From NCBI GenBank assembly GCA_022579005.1, contig MU401565.1, positions 1 to 64,000 of the forward strand: a DNA stretch of 64,000 bases, read 5' to 3'. Source of the DNA: Poronia punctata (lineage: Eukaryota > Ascomycota > Sordariomycetes > Xylariales > Xylariaceae). Each line of letters starts with the position of its first letter. Within the stretch, counting starts at the first letter, position 1. This document shows, in pieces, positions 11,835-22,752 of this stretch. A model generated the notes under the pieces. That model saw only the letters and a program-made list of their open reading frames with translations, did no database searches and was not told the DNA's origin. A program made the position numbers and the translations under genes.

Positions 11835-12074
11835 CGTAGTGGTAGTAGTGATACGATTGTCACTTCTGCTGCTTGGGCTTCGTCTGCGGATACGGCCTTA
11901 CCGACCTTTGCTGCGCCTTCGGATGTAGACGATAGCCCGAGAAACGGTGATGGAGATGGCGAAGATGGCAATGGTAAAAGCGCTGCGAGAGCTCTGTGGT
12001 CGCAGCTGGATGGATTCACAATCGGGTTTCTAACCTTTGGTCTTGGGGTAGGGTTGGTTGCCACGTTGCTGTAA
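10877..12074 (+). CDS. Cysteine-rich secreted/GPI-anchored surface protein (granulin-like spacing)
   Basis: Two exons, 10,877-11,180 and 11,242-12,074, flank a 61-nt intron (GTGAGT donor, CTGATAA branch, ATAG acceptor) and give 378 residues. Residues 1-18 (MKPSSLFILLSQAALGAA) form a signal peptide. A block around residues 93-181 holds 20 cysteines, many as CC pairs spaced as in granulin-type fungal wall proteins (RCCPASEYCC, EHCCGQNHC). Next come a Thr-rich stretch, an extraordinary Tyr/Trp-rich tract at about 210-228, a Ser/Thr-rich stalk containing a run of 11 Ser, and a C-terminal hydrophobic tail (FTIGFLTFGLGVGLVATLL) that could be a GPI signal or membrane anchor. A cell-surface structural or host-contact role is inferred; no catalytic motif is present. 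Another fungal GPI protein of unknown role is the safest label. Confidence 0.78.
11803..11835 (+). repeat. AGC/AGT microsatellite coding a Ser run
   Basis: A run of AGC codons followed by AGT codons encodes the poly-Ser part of the surface-protein stalk. It is in frame and likely length-variable between isolates. Confidence 0.7.
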
Positions 12075-14608
12075 AAACCTATGCCCATTTGCCTAGGCCC
12101 GTTAAAGAAGTCGCGATGAGCTTGGGGGGGTTGCATTCGGGTGGGTAGTAATGAGCCATGTCCGACCCCATTCATTGCCCCTGGCGCTTCTATCTAATTG
12201 TTAATCAAATCATCATGCTTCTCCATGCACAGCCATCCTCGCTTATTTCATCTGCCCTGACGTGTGGGGTTTAAGTTGAGTGCGGGGGAAAGGTCCATCA
12301 CGAAGCTTCCGCTGCAGATGAATCCCCCTGGCTTTATGAGTAACTAAATGTAGGCGATTACGTGTAGGTGAAATGCCATGCAAGGGTAAGTAAGTATCTT
12401 GACAAACCCCCTGGAGGGGATAGTGTTTTGTATCACCGAACGCGATTAGGTAAATTGATGATAACATGTGGCCTACCATTGGGAGTGGGGGGTTGTTGCT
12501 ATTACCTCCTCAACCATCGAAATAAATGGAAACATCGATAGGGCGTGACTGACTGCCCATCTCATGCGGCCGCAAAGCGCGCGCGACTAACTCGGAGTAT
12601 TTTGACCGGCATCATCGCGATACTACTTACTATTTATTATCAAAAGACGATATTATATGTCAATTGAGAACCACTTTAATCTACTCGTAGAGATAAGCTT
12701 CTGTTTGTCTGTCTATTATAGAGAAGATATGAAGTTTTATAACGCAATAACGCAATCTGGAATACCTGCGCAATTAAGCTCTTTGTTGCATGTGTTGGCG
12801 TCGGTTACGGCAATGCAACTTGATAAGATATACCGAGCCAAGTTACCAAGATGATATCTCTCCGAAAGCGCCTGGGCAAGAAAGATTCAAGATTCTCAAA
12901 GGTGTGACGGAGATTTAGTGTGCCACCACCCGTTAGGTGCATGAGACACATCGTCTTTCATTTAGTTGCAGATATGTAACAATAGGGTTCCAATTGGACC
13001 AACAAACTTAGGTACTTTACATACCTTCTACTCGTCCCTCCCTTGTTTAGGAACCGAACACCTACCTTTGTTTAACTGTGGAATCTTGATGGTTAGATGT
13101 GAAAACCCGGGGATGTGGTCAAGTCTCGTGGAATTACGCATGTTCCCACCTAGAGTGCAGGAAGAGACGCGGAAAAGGATTGATCATCGTAAAGATCAAC
13201 GAAAAAAGCACAAGTTTCTGTACCCGGATCTGCCCGGATCACCACCAGCCTTATGCAATATCGTGAATACTTGGGAGAACTCATCGTGGCGGGTGCGACG
13301 ATCTCATCGATTGATTCTGCCCTCCCCCCAACCCGCCTCAGCTCCCTTTTAGTTGCTGGGTCTCCATTTATGCCCTCGGGGTATAGTAATGTTGATATAG
13401 CCTAAACTCAAAACTACCGTATACATGTTCTAATGCATGCAAGACATCTTAGCTTCAACCTAAAACGGCAGTTGGAAAAAGGTATCAGCGGAGCATTCCG
13501 GATTATACGCAGTCCGATACCCGCCCAGACATTCCAACCAAACACTCCAACACAAAGACCCCAAAATAAAGAACTCCAAAAGAAGCCAAGAAGACTCCAA
13601 GAAGACTCCAAGAAAACACCAAGAGATGAGGTTACAATGGTGAGTAGGGTGGTTTGCCCAGCCAACCTCTAAGACGTGCAGAAACCGAACACCAAGGAAT
13701 CTCCTTTCATCTGCCTTCCTAAATAGGTCCCCTCGGCCTATCAACGATCATGCCAGCCTGGAGAGAGGGGGGGGGGGGGGGGACGGGGCGAGGCCACGGC
13801 GAATGGAAGTTGCCTTGGTCACCTGGTTGTTTCGGCCTTGTCGAGTTCCTGGCCTAGCGCAACTGACATGCGAGCGACTACCGGCTGCTTACAAGCCACG
13901 TAATTCAGATTAACGGAGAGCCACGAAAAGGATACCAGGAGTGTTGCAAGCTATTCCGTAGAGCCAGGAACAATCGCGTATCGTTAGCTAAGTACATACC
14001 TAGGTTAGGCAGTGAGTGGGTTACTTCCCTATGAGATGGCCTGCTAGTGTCGCATTGCCGGGGACCTGGATTTTGCGGGGTGAAGGGCGGCGGTTACCGT
14101 TCATGTAATATCGACAAGAGCTTCACCATCGGTATGCCGTATTGGAAGATATGATAGAATCCGCAGCGAAGACCCCCCGGACGCAACACAATGTTGCTAA
14201 ACTGAAAAGAGATGAAGAAAGCGAGAGATGTTAACCGAGCGGTTCCAACTTGCAGTTACAATACCTTATCTGTCGACTGTCAGGGCTACGTGCCTTTTCG
14301 AGGACTTCCGTACCGCTACTATCATGACCCTCCGATAACCTCACGCGGCCGACGATGGCGGATTAGGAAGGAGGATCTGGCGACGGCTGGTCTGAGGGGG
14401 GGGGGCTCCGTCTTGGACGGCGACAACAAGATCGTGATCCGAGTCAAGATGATGGTGTCTCGACAAGTATAAAGGAGCAGACATCTTCTCATCCAGTCTG
14501 GGAGTTTTTCTTTTCAGCAGGATCATCGACTCATCTCACATCCCACCCAGCTCCCACAACACAGAAGCCCCTTTTTCTCCCAACGCAGTCCCTTCAAGAC
14601 CGTTAGCC
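12075..14608. other. Long intergenic region; 16-G run; protease promoter
   Basis: About 2.5 kb with no supportable gene; frames such as 12,966-13,352 and 13,433-13,672 have no motif and overlap others antisense. Visible structure: a short direct repeat of AAGAAGACTCC near 13,585-13,620, a run of 16 G at 13,767-13,782, another of 10 G at 14,396-14,405, and a TATAAAG element at 14,468-14,474. The last lies about 135 bp before the protease ATG, with a CT-rich leader between. Confidence 0.6.
14468..14474 (+). promoter_or_regulatory. TATA box of the secreted protease gene
   Basis: TATAAAG lies 135 bp upstream of the protease start, followed by a pyrimidine-rich leader typical of strongly expressed filamentous-fungus genes. 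Confidence 0.6.
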
Positions 14609-15748
14609 ATGGAGCTCACCAAGTTTCTCGCCTTCCTGGCAGTCGTCCTGCCCGTTGCCTACGGTGCTCCCTCGCCCGTTGCGACCAGCCTCCACCCCGA
14701 TATCCTGTCCGCCATGAAGCGCGACCTGGGACTCGATGCTAAGGACGCCACTTCTCGTGTTGCCCGGGAGCACTGGGCCGCCGATGTCATCGAGCAGCTG
14801 CGTACCTCCACCGGCAACTCCTTCGCCGGTGCTTGGATCGCTGAGGACGGCACCACCCTAAAGGTCGCCGTCACCGACAAGGCTGTCGCCGACCAGGTCA
14901 AGGCTGCTGGCGCCACCCCCACCATCGTCTCCAACAGCCTCTCCAAGCTTCAAGACGCCAAGGCTGCCCTTGACAACACCGACATCAGCCAGGCCAAGAC
15001 TCTCTCCTCCAGCTCGAGCTCGTCCAACATCGCCGCTTACTACGTCGATGTCAAGGCCAACAAGCTCGTCATCGAGTCCCTCGCCGACAGCACCGCCCAT
15101 GCCGAGGCTCTCGCCGCCCAGGTCGGTCTCTCCGGCTCCGAGTTCGAGGTGCGCACCGTCGAGGCCATGCCCACCCCCCTCGCCACCGTCCGTGGTGGTG
15201 ATGCGTACTACATCGACAACGTCGCCCGATGCTCCGTCGGCTTCGCCGTCACCACCGGTTTCGTCTCCGCCGGCCACTGCGGTACCCCCGGCAGCCGTGC
15301 CACCACCAGCAGCGGCGCCTCTCTCGGCAGCTTCTCCGCCTCCGTCTTCCCCGGCAGCGCCGACATGAGCTACATCAAGACCGTCAGCGGCACCACTCTC
15401 TACGGCCAGATCAACGGCTACGGCCAGGGCAACCTCCCCGTCTCCGGCAGCACCGCCGCCGGCGTCGGTTCCAGCATCTGCCGCTCCGGCTCCACCACCG
15501 GTGTCCACTGCGGCACCGTCGGTGCCCTCGGCGCCACCGTCAACTACGCCGAAGGCCGCGTCACCGGCCTCACCCAGACCAGCGTCTGCGCCGAGCCCGG
15601 CGACTCTGGCGGCTCCTTCTACTCTGGCGCCCAGGCCCAGGGTGTCACCTCGGGAGGTTCCGGCGACTGCACCTACGGCGGTACCACCTACTTCCAGCCC
15701 GTGAACGAGATCCTCTCGACCTACGGCCTCACTCTGGTCCGATCTTAA
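14609..15748 (+). CDS. Secreted S1 serine protease, alpha-lytic/streptogrisin type, with propeptide
   Basis: An intronless 379-residue frame. Residues 1-19 are a signal peptide, 20 to about 190 a propeptide like the folding pro-region of alpha-lytic/streptogrisin enzymes, and about 191-379 the chymotrypsin-fold catalytic domain. The triad is visible: His223 in SAGHCG, Asp252 in SADMSY, Ser333 in GDSGGS. Six cysteines pair as expected for this bacterial-type subgroup (208-224, 291-301, 327-354). The pro-region implies autocatalytic maturation outside the cell. The gene is strikingly rich in C at third codon positions compared with its neighbours and has no intron. That fits either high expression or acquisition from actinobacteria, a transfer proposed for similar chymotrypsin-like proteases of insect-pathogenic fungi. 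A nutrient-scavenging or host-protein-degrading role is inferred. Confidence 0.93.
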   Translation: MELTKFLAFLAVVLPVAYGAPSPVATSLHPDILSAMKRDLGLDAKDATSRVAREHWAADVIEQLRTSTGNSFAGAWIAEDGTTLKVAVTDKAVADQVKAAGATPTIVSNSLSKLQDAKAALDNTDISQAKTLSSSSSSSNIAAYYVDVKANKLVIESLADSTAHAEALAAQVGLSGSEFEVRTVEAMPTPLATVRGGDAYYIDNVARCSVGFAVTTGFVSAGHCGTPGSRATTSSGASLGSFSASVFPGSADMSYIKTVSGTTLYGQINGYGQGNLPVSGSTAAGVGSSICRSGSTTGVHCGTVGALGATVNYAEGRVTGLTQTSVCAEPGDSGGSFYSGAQAQGVTSGGSGDCTYGGTTYFQPVNEILSTYGLTLVRS

Positions 15749-16982
15749 ATTTTTCGATGAATCTGGACCTTTTAGTCACTCACGGTTCGTCGGTACCTTA
15801 CTTACCTAAGCCACCATCTATGAAAAGATGAGGTGTGGATGGATCTTTTGAAAGCAAGCGTCTTTTTTGTCTTTGTCTTTATGTCATGGAGAAAAGACAA
15901 TACCGTATTGGATACCGATCTCTCTCGTGTATATACTTTATGAATGAAATAAATAAGTTGTAAAAATAACTACATCGTCGTCCCATGCAACTGTGACCTC
16001 TAAACCATCGCCTACATACTTGTTATTGACGTTAATAAATTATCTAGTAGGTAAAGTAGTCTACCTGTTTGTACGAGTAGCTCGAAAAGATCATAACTAG
16101 AATTTCAATCTCTTCGTCACATGACACGCTCCTCCATGTGGGTCACTAATGTAGGCTACTCAGTTGAAATCTCAGGCACTCGGGCCTAGGGAGTGACGTA
16201 CCTATCGTACCCCGCCATGGTATATACACCTACCCCACCATTACCGATTAGATAATTCATAATTAAACGACAACTACACCGGTCATATACTCATAAGGAC
16301 CTTGTATCTTCAGGTATGACATCTGGTAAAAATATCGATCCATTTATCATTGTTCTATATTTCGAGGAACCTTTTCATGTCCAGCTGTGCAACATAATTT
16401 CTAGTCATTCAGACTGGGGTTTGCTGGCTTGCGCTGATTGTTTTTGAAGTGATTCTTATCCGCCTGTTATATCCAGCAAATTAGAAATTATTCACTAGGA
16501 TCGAAATATTTACAAGTAGATTATACTTATATTATACCGTATACTCCTTCGGATTGAGAGGACCTCCTGATCCTACTGGTTGTTCTATCGGTTTATCTGG
16601 TGTTAGTTCTGCCTGACGATACCCTACTTCATGCCGTCAAGTTTTGATCAAAGTGTCTTGTAGTAGCTAGGTACCTAACAACACCTGATGACTTGCGTTT
16701 GGTATACTATCATGGGATAAAATGAGTCTTGGCCAGTTTTGACTTATTGTATTCGACGGGGAGAGAACCATCTCTTTCGAGTTATATAAATAGAGGCACA
16801 CAAAGGCACTCAGCAGCAACTAACAGTACAACAGAGGTAGGTTTAAGGGTTGAAATGATGCTCCAATAGGCATGAACCAGTCGAATATTTGACGTGGTCA
16901 ATGTGCCTTCAAAGGTCCAGTGTCTTCTCGAATTCTGCAGTTCTTACTGATCGCTTCCCCGTCGACACAAGGTCCGTTTGTT
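15749..16982. other. Intergenic, convergent 3' ends
   Basis: About 1.2 kb between the 3' end of the protease and the 3' end of the minus-strand zinc-finger-like gene. AT-leaning, with several TACCTA/TAGGTA words (near 15,797, 16,050, 16,199 and 16,671). I see no gene. Confidence 0.6.
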
Positions 16983-17647
16983 TTAGGTGCAAGCGATCAC
17001 GTTGGAGGCCAGGATCTGACCTCCAAGACCTGCTCCTCCTCCTCCTCCACGACCTGGGCGGTTATTGCCATTGTCGTTTCCCGGCCTTCGATCAGCGGGG
17101 CCAGGGACAAAGAGCCCACCATCTGATTCGGTCTCCGACTCCGTGTCCGAGTCGGGTTTGGTGGCAGGCTCTTTGTGACTGACCCGCCTCGTCTTGGCGG
17201 CTTTCCTGCCACGTCCTGCACGGCCCTTGACTGCTAGACCGTGCAGGACGCGGAGCCGGTTCTCCGTGCCAGGTCCCTTGATCTGGTGGCACTTCCCAAC
17301 GTGTCGCACCAGCGCCTTGAGGTTTTTTGGCCTCGAGTTACAGCCATTGACATGGCACGGCAGCGGACCCGTCGCCATGGCGTCCTTGTATGCGCCATCT
17401 CGGTGGAAGTCGCTCTCGTGCGACGCGATCTGGTGGCTGTTACTGGCCATCTCATGACCGCAAGGCCGGCCGTTGACGAGAATGCGGCATGTGTATCTGC
17501 CCACGTTCTCTGTACACGAAAGGATTAGTATCTTTACCAAAACAAAAGGGCAAGGGCATTAAAGGTAACATGTTTATACTTACTTCTGGGAAGAGTCGCC
17601 TGCGACTTCTTTCCGTCCGCCTTCTCGTTCTTGTCTCCCGAGCCCAT
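16983..17647 (-). CDS. Small C2H2-like zinc-finger protein with basic and Gly-rich tail
   Basis: Two exons on the minus strand: exon 1 at 17,647-17,584 (64 nt) and exon 2 at 17,509-16,983. The 74-nt intron has a GTAAGT donor, TACTAATC branch and ACAG acceptor. The product is 196 residues. Two Cys/His clusters are visible: Cys29-x8-Cys38-x13-His52-x4-His57 and Cys73-x4-Cys78-x12-His91 with Cys95/His96 next. Spacing is looser than classical C2H2 fingers. A basic stretch (VKGRAGRGRKAAKTRR) could be a nuclear signal; an acidic Ser/Asp/Glu patch and a Gly/Asn-rich tail follow. The short first exon is needed because exon 2 alone would start with intron sequence. A nucleic-acid-binding role is plausible but not shown. 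Confidence 0.6.
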
Positions 17648-18003
17648 CGTCGGATAAAGGAGGAGATTTTCTAATGTGTTGGATCTCATTAGTAGATGGT
17701 TACAAAGAAAACCGAGTATGTTGAAGATAGCTGCGAGGTTACATACCTTTTGAAAGAATTTCTCAACCTTTTCTTGCTGGTTGCTGATCTGCTACACGAG
17801 GAGCAGGCACCTTGATGAATGAGAGTTAGTTGTGTTGTTGGTTGTTCAAGGTATTTTGTGTTGATTATTCCAGGTGTGCTGTGGAAATATTGTGTGGAAA
17901 TGTTGTTGTGTGGAAAAGAAAATTGTGTGGGAAGAAAACCTTACAAGGCAGCAATATGGAAAGTCTTGGAAAGGCAAGACCTGAGTTTCCGGGGAAGACA
18001 TAA
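17648..18003. other. Intergenic with TGTGGAAA direct repeats
   Basis: Upstream of the zinc-finger-like gene. Between about 17,875 and 17,930 the word TTGTGTGGAAA or close variants recurs about four times. No gene was seen. Confidence 0.45.
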
Positions 18004-18125
18004 CCTCTCAATGTATCGTGTGTACATTGAGCTCCCGACTTCTCTATGGGTGTCATAGAGAAAACCTCTCAATGTACGGTGTGTACATTGAGCCCCCGAC
18101 TTCTCTATGGGTGTCATAGAGAAAA
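18004..18125. repeat. Tandem 61-bp repeat, two copies, each with two perfect hairpins
   Basis: Copies 18,004-18,064 and 18,065-18,125 are nearly identical. Each contains hairpin A, CTCAATGTA/TACATTGAG with a 7-nt loop (18,007-18,031; 18,068-18,092), and hairpin B, TTCTCTATG/CATAGAGAA with a 5-nt GGTGT loop (18,040-18,062; 18,101-18,123). A further inverted copy of CCTCTCAATGTA (as TACATTGAGAGG) lies at about 18,147-18,158. CCGGG-containing words lie outside on both sides, so the whole may be the remnant of a small inverted-repeat element. No frame explains the conservation. Confidence 0.8.
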
Positions 18126-18599
18126 CCGGGGAAGCCCAATGATCAATACATTGAGAGGCTACGAGTCCCGGAGTGGTTCCACTGTACCTCCATTGTGTGT
18201 CAGGGCAGGTACCAGAGTACTGACCAAGTGCCTAGCTGCAAGTGACAGGCAGCTTGGTTTAGGCCGGTCATTCAGACTCCTATGCCTTGTCGTTCTGCGA
18301 GGCACCATCCAGCAGGGATTCCTGCCCTGGGTGCGGCGGCTGTTGATCACCCAAGCCACAAGAGTCAATCATCAAGACCAACATGATTGTGCCTCCTTCA
18401 GCCTCCCAGTGCCGCATTTCCATAACCTCCCCAAATGTGTCTGGGGAATCCGGGAGACATGGCATAAGCCAGTACCACCCAGGTGGGCAGCACAAGATTG
18501 GAATGGGACTTTGCGCACTTCCAGACACAGCGGAACAATCTTCTGGTAGTTTTAGAAATCCGAGGATCATCAGGTAATGATTCCCACACCAACGATTAT
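18126..18599. other. Unassigned region beside the hairpin repeat
   Basis: Overlapping short frames on both strands (for example 18,280-18,570 minus and 18,383-18,577 plus) have no recognisable motif and mutually exclude each other. Composition is ordinary. It could be the 3' part of the possible minus-strand transcript described for 18,600-19,570. Confidence 0.35.
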
Positions 18600-19570
18600 A
18601 GCTAGTATGGTAATAGCACCGAATTCACGATTGTGTCTAGTCCTGATGAACATTGTCGACTCCGCAGGGATGTGAACAACTGCCCATGTGGAGTGTTGAC
18701 AAAGAGCAGAGAAAGTATATAGCCGAGCAGGTTTGTACCGACTGACTTGATGTGGCTTCGGTAACATGGGCTTTGTCACATATTGTCTTGTCGCCAGTGT
18801 GATTCGGGAAAGGGTCTCGCTGTGTTGTAGTACGAGGCTGTCATAAACAAGACATTACTATGATGCTTGTTTGTTCTAACAAGGATGGTTGTTAGGTATA
18901 TGCTTTGATCATGACTTGGTTTAGCTCTGTGAAGACACTTACCTGGTGCTTAGCTTGACCAGACCAGAAGGTGTGCTGTCCTTGTATATAGGAGCAGAGC
19001 CATGTGTTCGCCATGTTGGCGATAATCCCCTGTTAGGTTGATAATAGGGGGCACTGCAGAGGTCGGCGAGGACCTGTTAGCATTATTTCCAAGGGGTAGG
19101 TAGGGGAAAAGACAAGGATGTTTTCAAGGGAGCCCTCTTCGAAGCCAACAACGACCCCAAAGACATGGATGCAAGCAGAGTGACGGATTCACAAATTATC
19201 ACAGTATCAGGGACATACCTCTTCAGACAAAGAATGAAACCACGCGTTGTCGGCAACCGCTTGAACAGCGCCATCGCAATGAGCATTTAAGCTAGCATTG
19301 CTGCTCTTTTTCTTCCTCCCTTTTCTTCTGTTGGTGGTCGAGTCATGCTTTGCGCTGGCTCTGCCAAGCAGGCAGAGTGCCAGGTATCAGGATGACTTGC
19401 ACACAAGTTGAAGGGAGAGTGAAGAGTGAGAAGAAGAGAATAATGGAAGAGGAGAGGGGAGAAGAGAGGTGGTTGATGAGCTTGGAAGAGAAGGACGGAG
19501 GATAAGGTTGTGTGAAAAGTGTGGGAAGGAAGATGGAGGAGGAAGAGACTTGAGGTAGGGGAAGGGTCTC
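18600..19570 (-). ncRNA. Possible spliced minus-strand transcript of unclear coding capacity
   Basis: On the minus strand, a long pyrimidine-rich stretch (complement of about 19,405-19,570) looks like a leader. Two well-formed intron signatures follow. Intron 1, 19,218-19,074, has a GTATGT donor and GCTAACAG at the 3' end. Intron 2, 18,942-18,876, has GTAAGTG, a CTAAC branch and TTAG. A short frame starting MLIAMALFKR at 19,286 would splice at intron 1 and stop after about 63 codons; a second short frame (MANTWLCSYI) ends at intron 2 and soon meets a stop. This may be a long noncoding RNA, a leader with short peptides, or a decayed gene. Splice signals are the only support. Confidence 0.3.
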
Positions 19571-21344
19571 TTAAAAGCTTTTGGGAATTGCCAATCTGTG
19601 TGCCGGTGAGTGCTAAGCGAGGAAAATTTTGCATTGAGCTGGCTTATCAAGGGCATGACAATACAGACTTGGTAGGTACATGCCCCATTGTCACATAGAG
19701 ATGTAGGATCCTTCCCATTCAATGGCTGCAGGGAGGAGGGTACATACTACATGGAACGACCCCTTTAGAGAGACCAGAGATGCACTAACTCGGCGAACTT
19801 AGGCGGTTTACAAGGGGCATAGCGGATTTCATGTCTACATGTGCGTACCTACATGACAACCAGTATGGGTGAATGCGGTCAATGGGCAGACAATAGGGAA
19901 ATCACATTCAAGAGTATGTACATGCAGGTAGGTAGTGCCTTGTGAAGAACCACCTGCTGTCTGAATGGGTGATGGACTCGCATTGGCCAGCCCCCCTAAA
20001 GGGAACTTGTACCTACCTTCGGACCTTGTCTTCCGTGAGTCCCTACTTAGAGTGTTATTACATATGTACATGAGGCAGTAACAAATGATAACAAAGGGCC
20101 TCGGTTTGTGTTGGGCTTGTATGCCTCCTCAGGGAGCTCCTACCATGGAACCTTTACCACCTGTGGTAGAATTAACAGCTTCCTCGTTGTTGTATTGTAT
20201 TTCCTGAAATATCACGCCACTGTTGGGATCATGATAGAATTATATCCATATGCAAAAAGGTTGGCTGATATTCCTAAGATCGTGAGCTTGTGTATAAGAG
20301 TTGAAGGCTTCAACAGTCTGTTTATTTCTCTTGCGGCTTTCTAGCTCATGATTTTGATCAGCCTCAAGACGGAGCACCCAGACAGCACAGAACGCTAAGC
20401 TACATGGCCCTCAAAGAATTTATTTCCACGTTTACCACTTGTATGCCCTTCAATAGACCAGGTGTATCTTTCCCAACGACAAGTTCATCTGTTCCGTGTA
20501 ACGCCATGAGTTACATCATCAAGTGCCTGAGTGAATATGTACATCTCCATGCTAGGAACTACCTACCTAGTACCTGCCTACCGCCCGGTAGCTACTTGAG
20601 CACTGGTCACACAAGCACGTATAATGTAGAGGGACTACTTCATCACTTGTCAAACCCATTGGCAGGGGCAGTCGAGTTTGTAATGCCAAATATTCCACTG
20701 TGAATGGGTTGCTCGCATCTATCACCTTCCAAGTTCACAGTTCTTTGTTTTTGACAGGCCAGTGCAGATGGATATTATATGTCATCTTTCACTCCGTTGT
20801 ATGGGTCACACTGTGACTTTGTCTGTTAGATAATAACAGGAAGATTGGGATGGTAATCTTAAGACTGGTCAAGGCGTGGGTGGTGTTGTACTCCAAATGA
20901 TATCTACCATCACTCAAGCACAACATTGCAAGTGTAGATCCTATGGATCTCTTATTCACCACATGAAAGCCTACGTTAAGCATAGCATGGAGAATATCTA
21001 CCATTCCATATTCGTCTTCTAAAACAGATATAAAGCTGCCTATGGTGCTCGTGACTCCTTTTAATCAAAGACACAAGGGTTGATTTGTTGTCTGGGATAT
21101 ATGCAGATCCACAGTTGCCAGGAACATTTCTCTTACGCATACACATACTAACGCTTCAAGGCAAGCGGTAAATAATGACCATTCCACGCTAGCTACAAAG
21201 AGTAAGTCCACTATATCGATAGACCCCTCCAAATAATAAACAAGGATTATTTGAACTTACCCCTCCAAATCAGATAAACTGGTTTAAAAAAAAGTTGCTG
21301 ACGTACCAACTTGCAGCAAGGGACGTGAAAGACAGAGACTCAGA
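19571..21344. other. Gene-poor region upstream of the Tsr4 gene
   Basis: About 1.8 kb of ordinary composition without a supportable gene. Many TACCTA/TAGGTA words occur (around 19,672, 19,847, 19,926, 20,012 and 20,563-20,590). The last 150 bp should contain the Tsr4 promoter; no TATA element stands out. Confidence 0.5.
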
Positions 21345-22752
21345 ATGGCGCCTTATGACAGCGACTCTTCTGCAGGAGAAGAGGAGGAATTCACGGAGAC
21401 TAACGTTCTCTTGGGTTATGCCTCAAAGGACCCTGGTGATGATCCCATAAGTCGATTGGGTGGGCGCCCAGTAAGTTTTACCCCTCCATGAATTTGATGA
21501 GATGAAACATGTGAGAAGGGAGGAAATAGAATGCTACTAACTTGCGGCGATGTTCTTGCAGGAATGGATCGATGCAGAAACACCTCCACCGGCAGCCTTG
21601 GCAAGATGTAAAATCTGCAATGATCTGATGGTCCTACTCCTCCAACTAAACGCCGAACTACCCGATCGATTTCCCGGCCATGAGCGCCGTTTATATGTCT
21701 TTGCGTGTCGCAACAAAAGTTGCCGGCGTAGAGATGGAAGTATCAGGACACTACGAGCACTACGGGTTGCGCCAGGAAGCAAGCTAGCGCCTTTGAGAAG
21801 CGAGAAGAGGAAAGAGGAAAAGCCCATTCAGAAAGAAGAGCCCAAACCTCCGAGTAACTTGGGTGAAACATTGTTTGGAGCAGCTGGTCTAGGGGGTGCA
21901 ACGGGCGCAAACCCATTTGCGACGTCAGGAACGACTACATCGAGCAATCCCTTCGCGAGCGCAAACAACCCTTTCAGCACAACAACAAAAGCCGAAACCG
22001 AGCCCGAACCTGCGTCTGCCGCAAGTCCTCCTACCATTGTGGAAACCAAGGCAGATGAAGACTTGAAATCACTACCCAAGACATTTGCCGAGACTCTATC
22101 ACTCAATAATACACAATCTGACGCCCCACAAACACCCCCAGAGCCATGGCCCCAAGAGTCATCACAACCGAAACCTTACCCGATTTCATACCTATCAGAA
22201 GCGGAATACGAGACACTAGACCCCACACCTCCTCCCGTTCCCCAAGCTACCAAGATGGACGTAGATGATAACTCCGGCCCAGGAGGCGGCAAGGAAGATA
22301 AAGAGGTCTTTGAATCCACCATGGACGCCGCGTTTCAGCGCTTTGCCGACAGACTGGCACAGAACCCGGAACAATGCATCCGGTACGAGTTTGCCGGCAC
22401 GCCCCTTTTATTTTCCAAGACGGATTTTCTAGGAAAGGCACTTGCCCCTTCACTGCCTGACGGTGTAGGGGTTAGTGTGACTTCTGGTGGAGGAACAAAG
22501 GGAATCCCGCGCTGCAATAACTGCGGCGGTCCTCGTACTTTCGAGATCCAGCTGTGTCCACATGCTATTACCGAACTTGAGGCCGAGGAGCTCTCGCTCG
22601 AAGGTATGGACTGGGGTACGATTATCGTGGGGGTTTGCGAGAGGGATTGTCAGGCTAGAGGGGTTGGAGAAGGACAGGTCGGATACGTGGAGGAGTGGGC
22701 TGGTGTTCAGTGGGAGGAATTGGGATCTTCTGGTCCGGGTGGAAGACGATAA
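21345..22752 (+). CDS. TSR4: Tsr4/PDCD2-like ribosome assembly factor
   Basis: Exons 21,345-21,470 and 21,562-22,752 flank a 91-nt intron (GTAAGT, CTACTAAC branch, CAG) and give 438 residues. The N-terminal part has the family's opening (VLLGYASKDP, RLGGRPEWID) and a zinc-binding block with Cys58/Cys61 and Cys91/Cys96 around LNAELPDRFPGHERRLY. The C-terminal PDCD2_C domain shows NPEQCIRYEF, CNNCGGPRTFEIQLCP, WGTIIVGVCERDC and YVEEWAGVQWE. In yeast, Tsr4 is a dedicated chaperone of ribosomal protein Rps2 (uS5) and is needed for 20S pre-rRNA maturation. The linker contains three NPF tripeptides in a Gly/Ala/Thr-rich segment. Start and splice keep the frame continuous through a conserved junction (GGRP-EWID). 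Function is assigned by family. Confidence 0.93.

Noticed and set aside
14858..15508. 216-codon open frame antisense to the protease gene
   Set aside because: It is a by-product of strong C preference at third codon positions on the other strand; composition is Gly/Ala/Asp monotone and no motif is present.
18046..18549. 167-codon plus-strand frame across the hairpin repeat
   Set aside because: Its start lies within the tandem repeat, it has no motif and competing frames overlap it on both strands.
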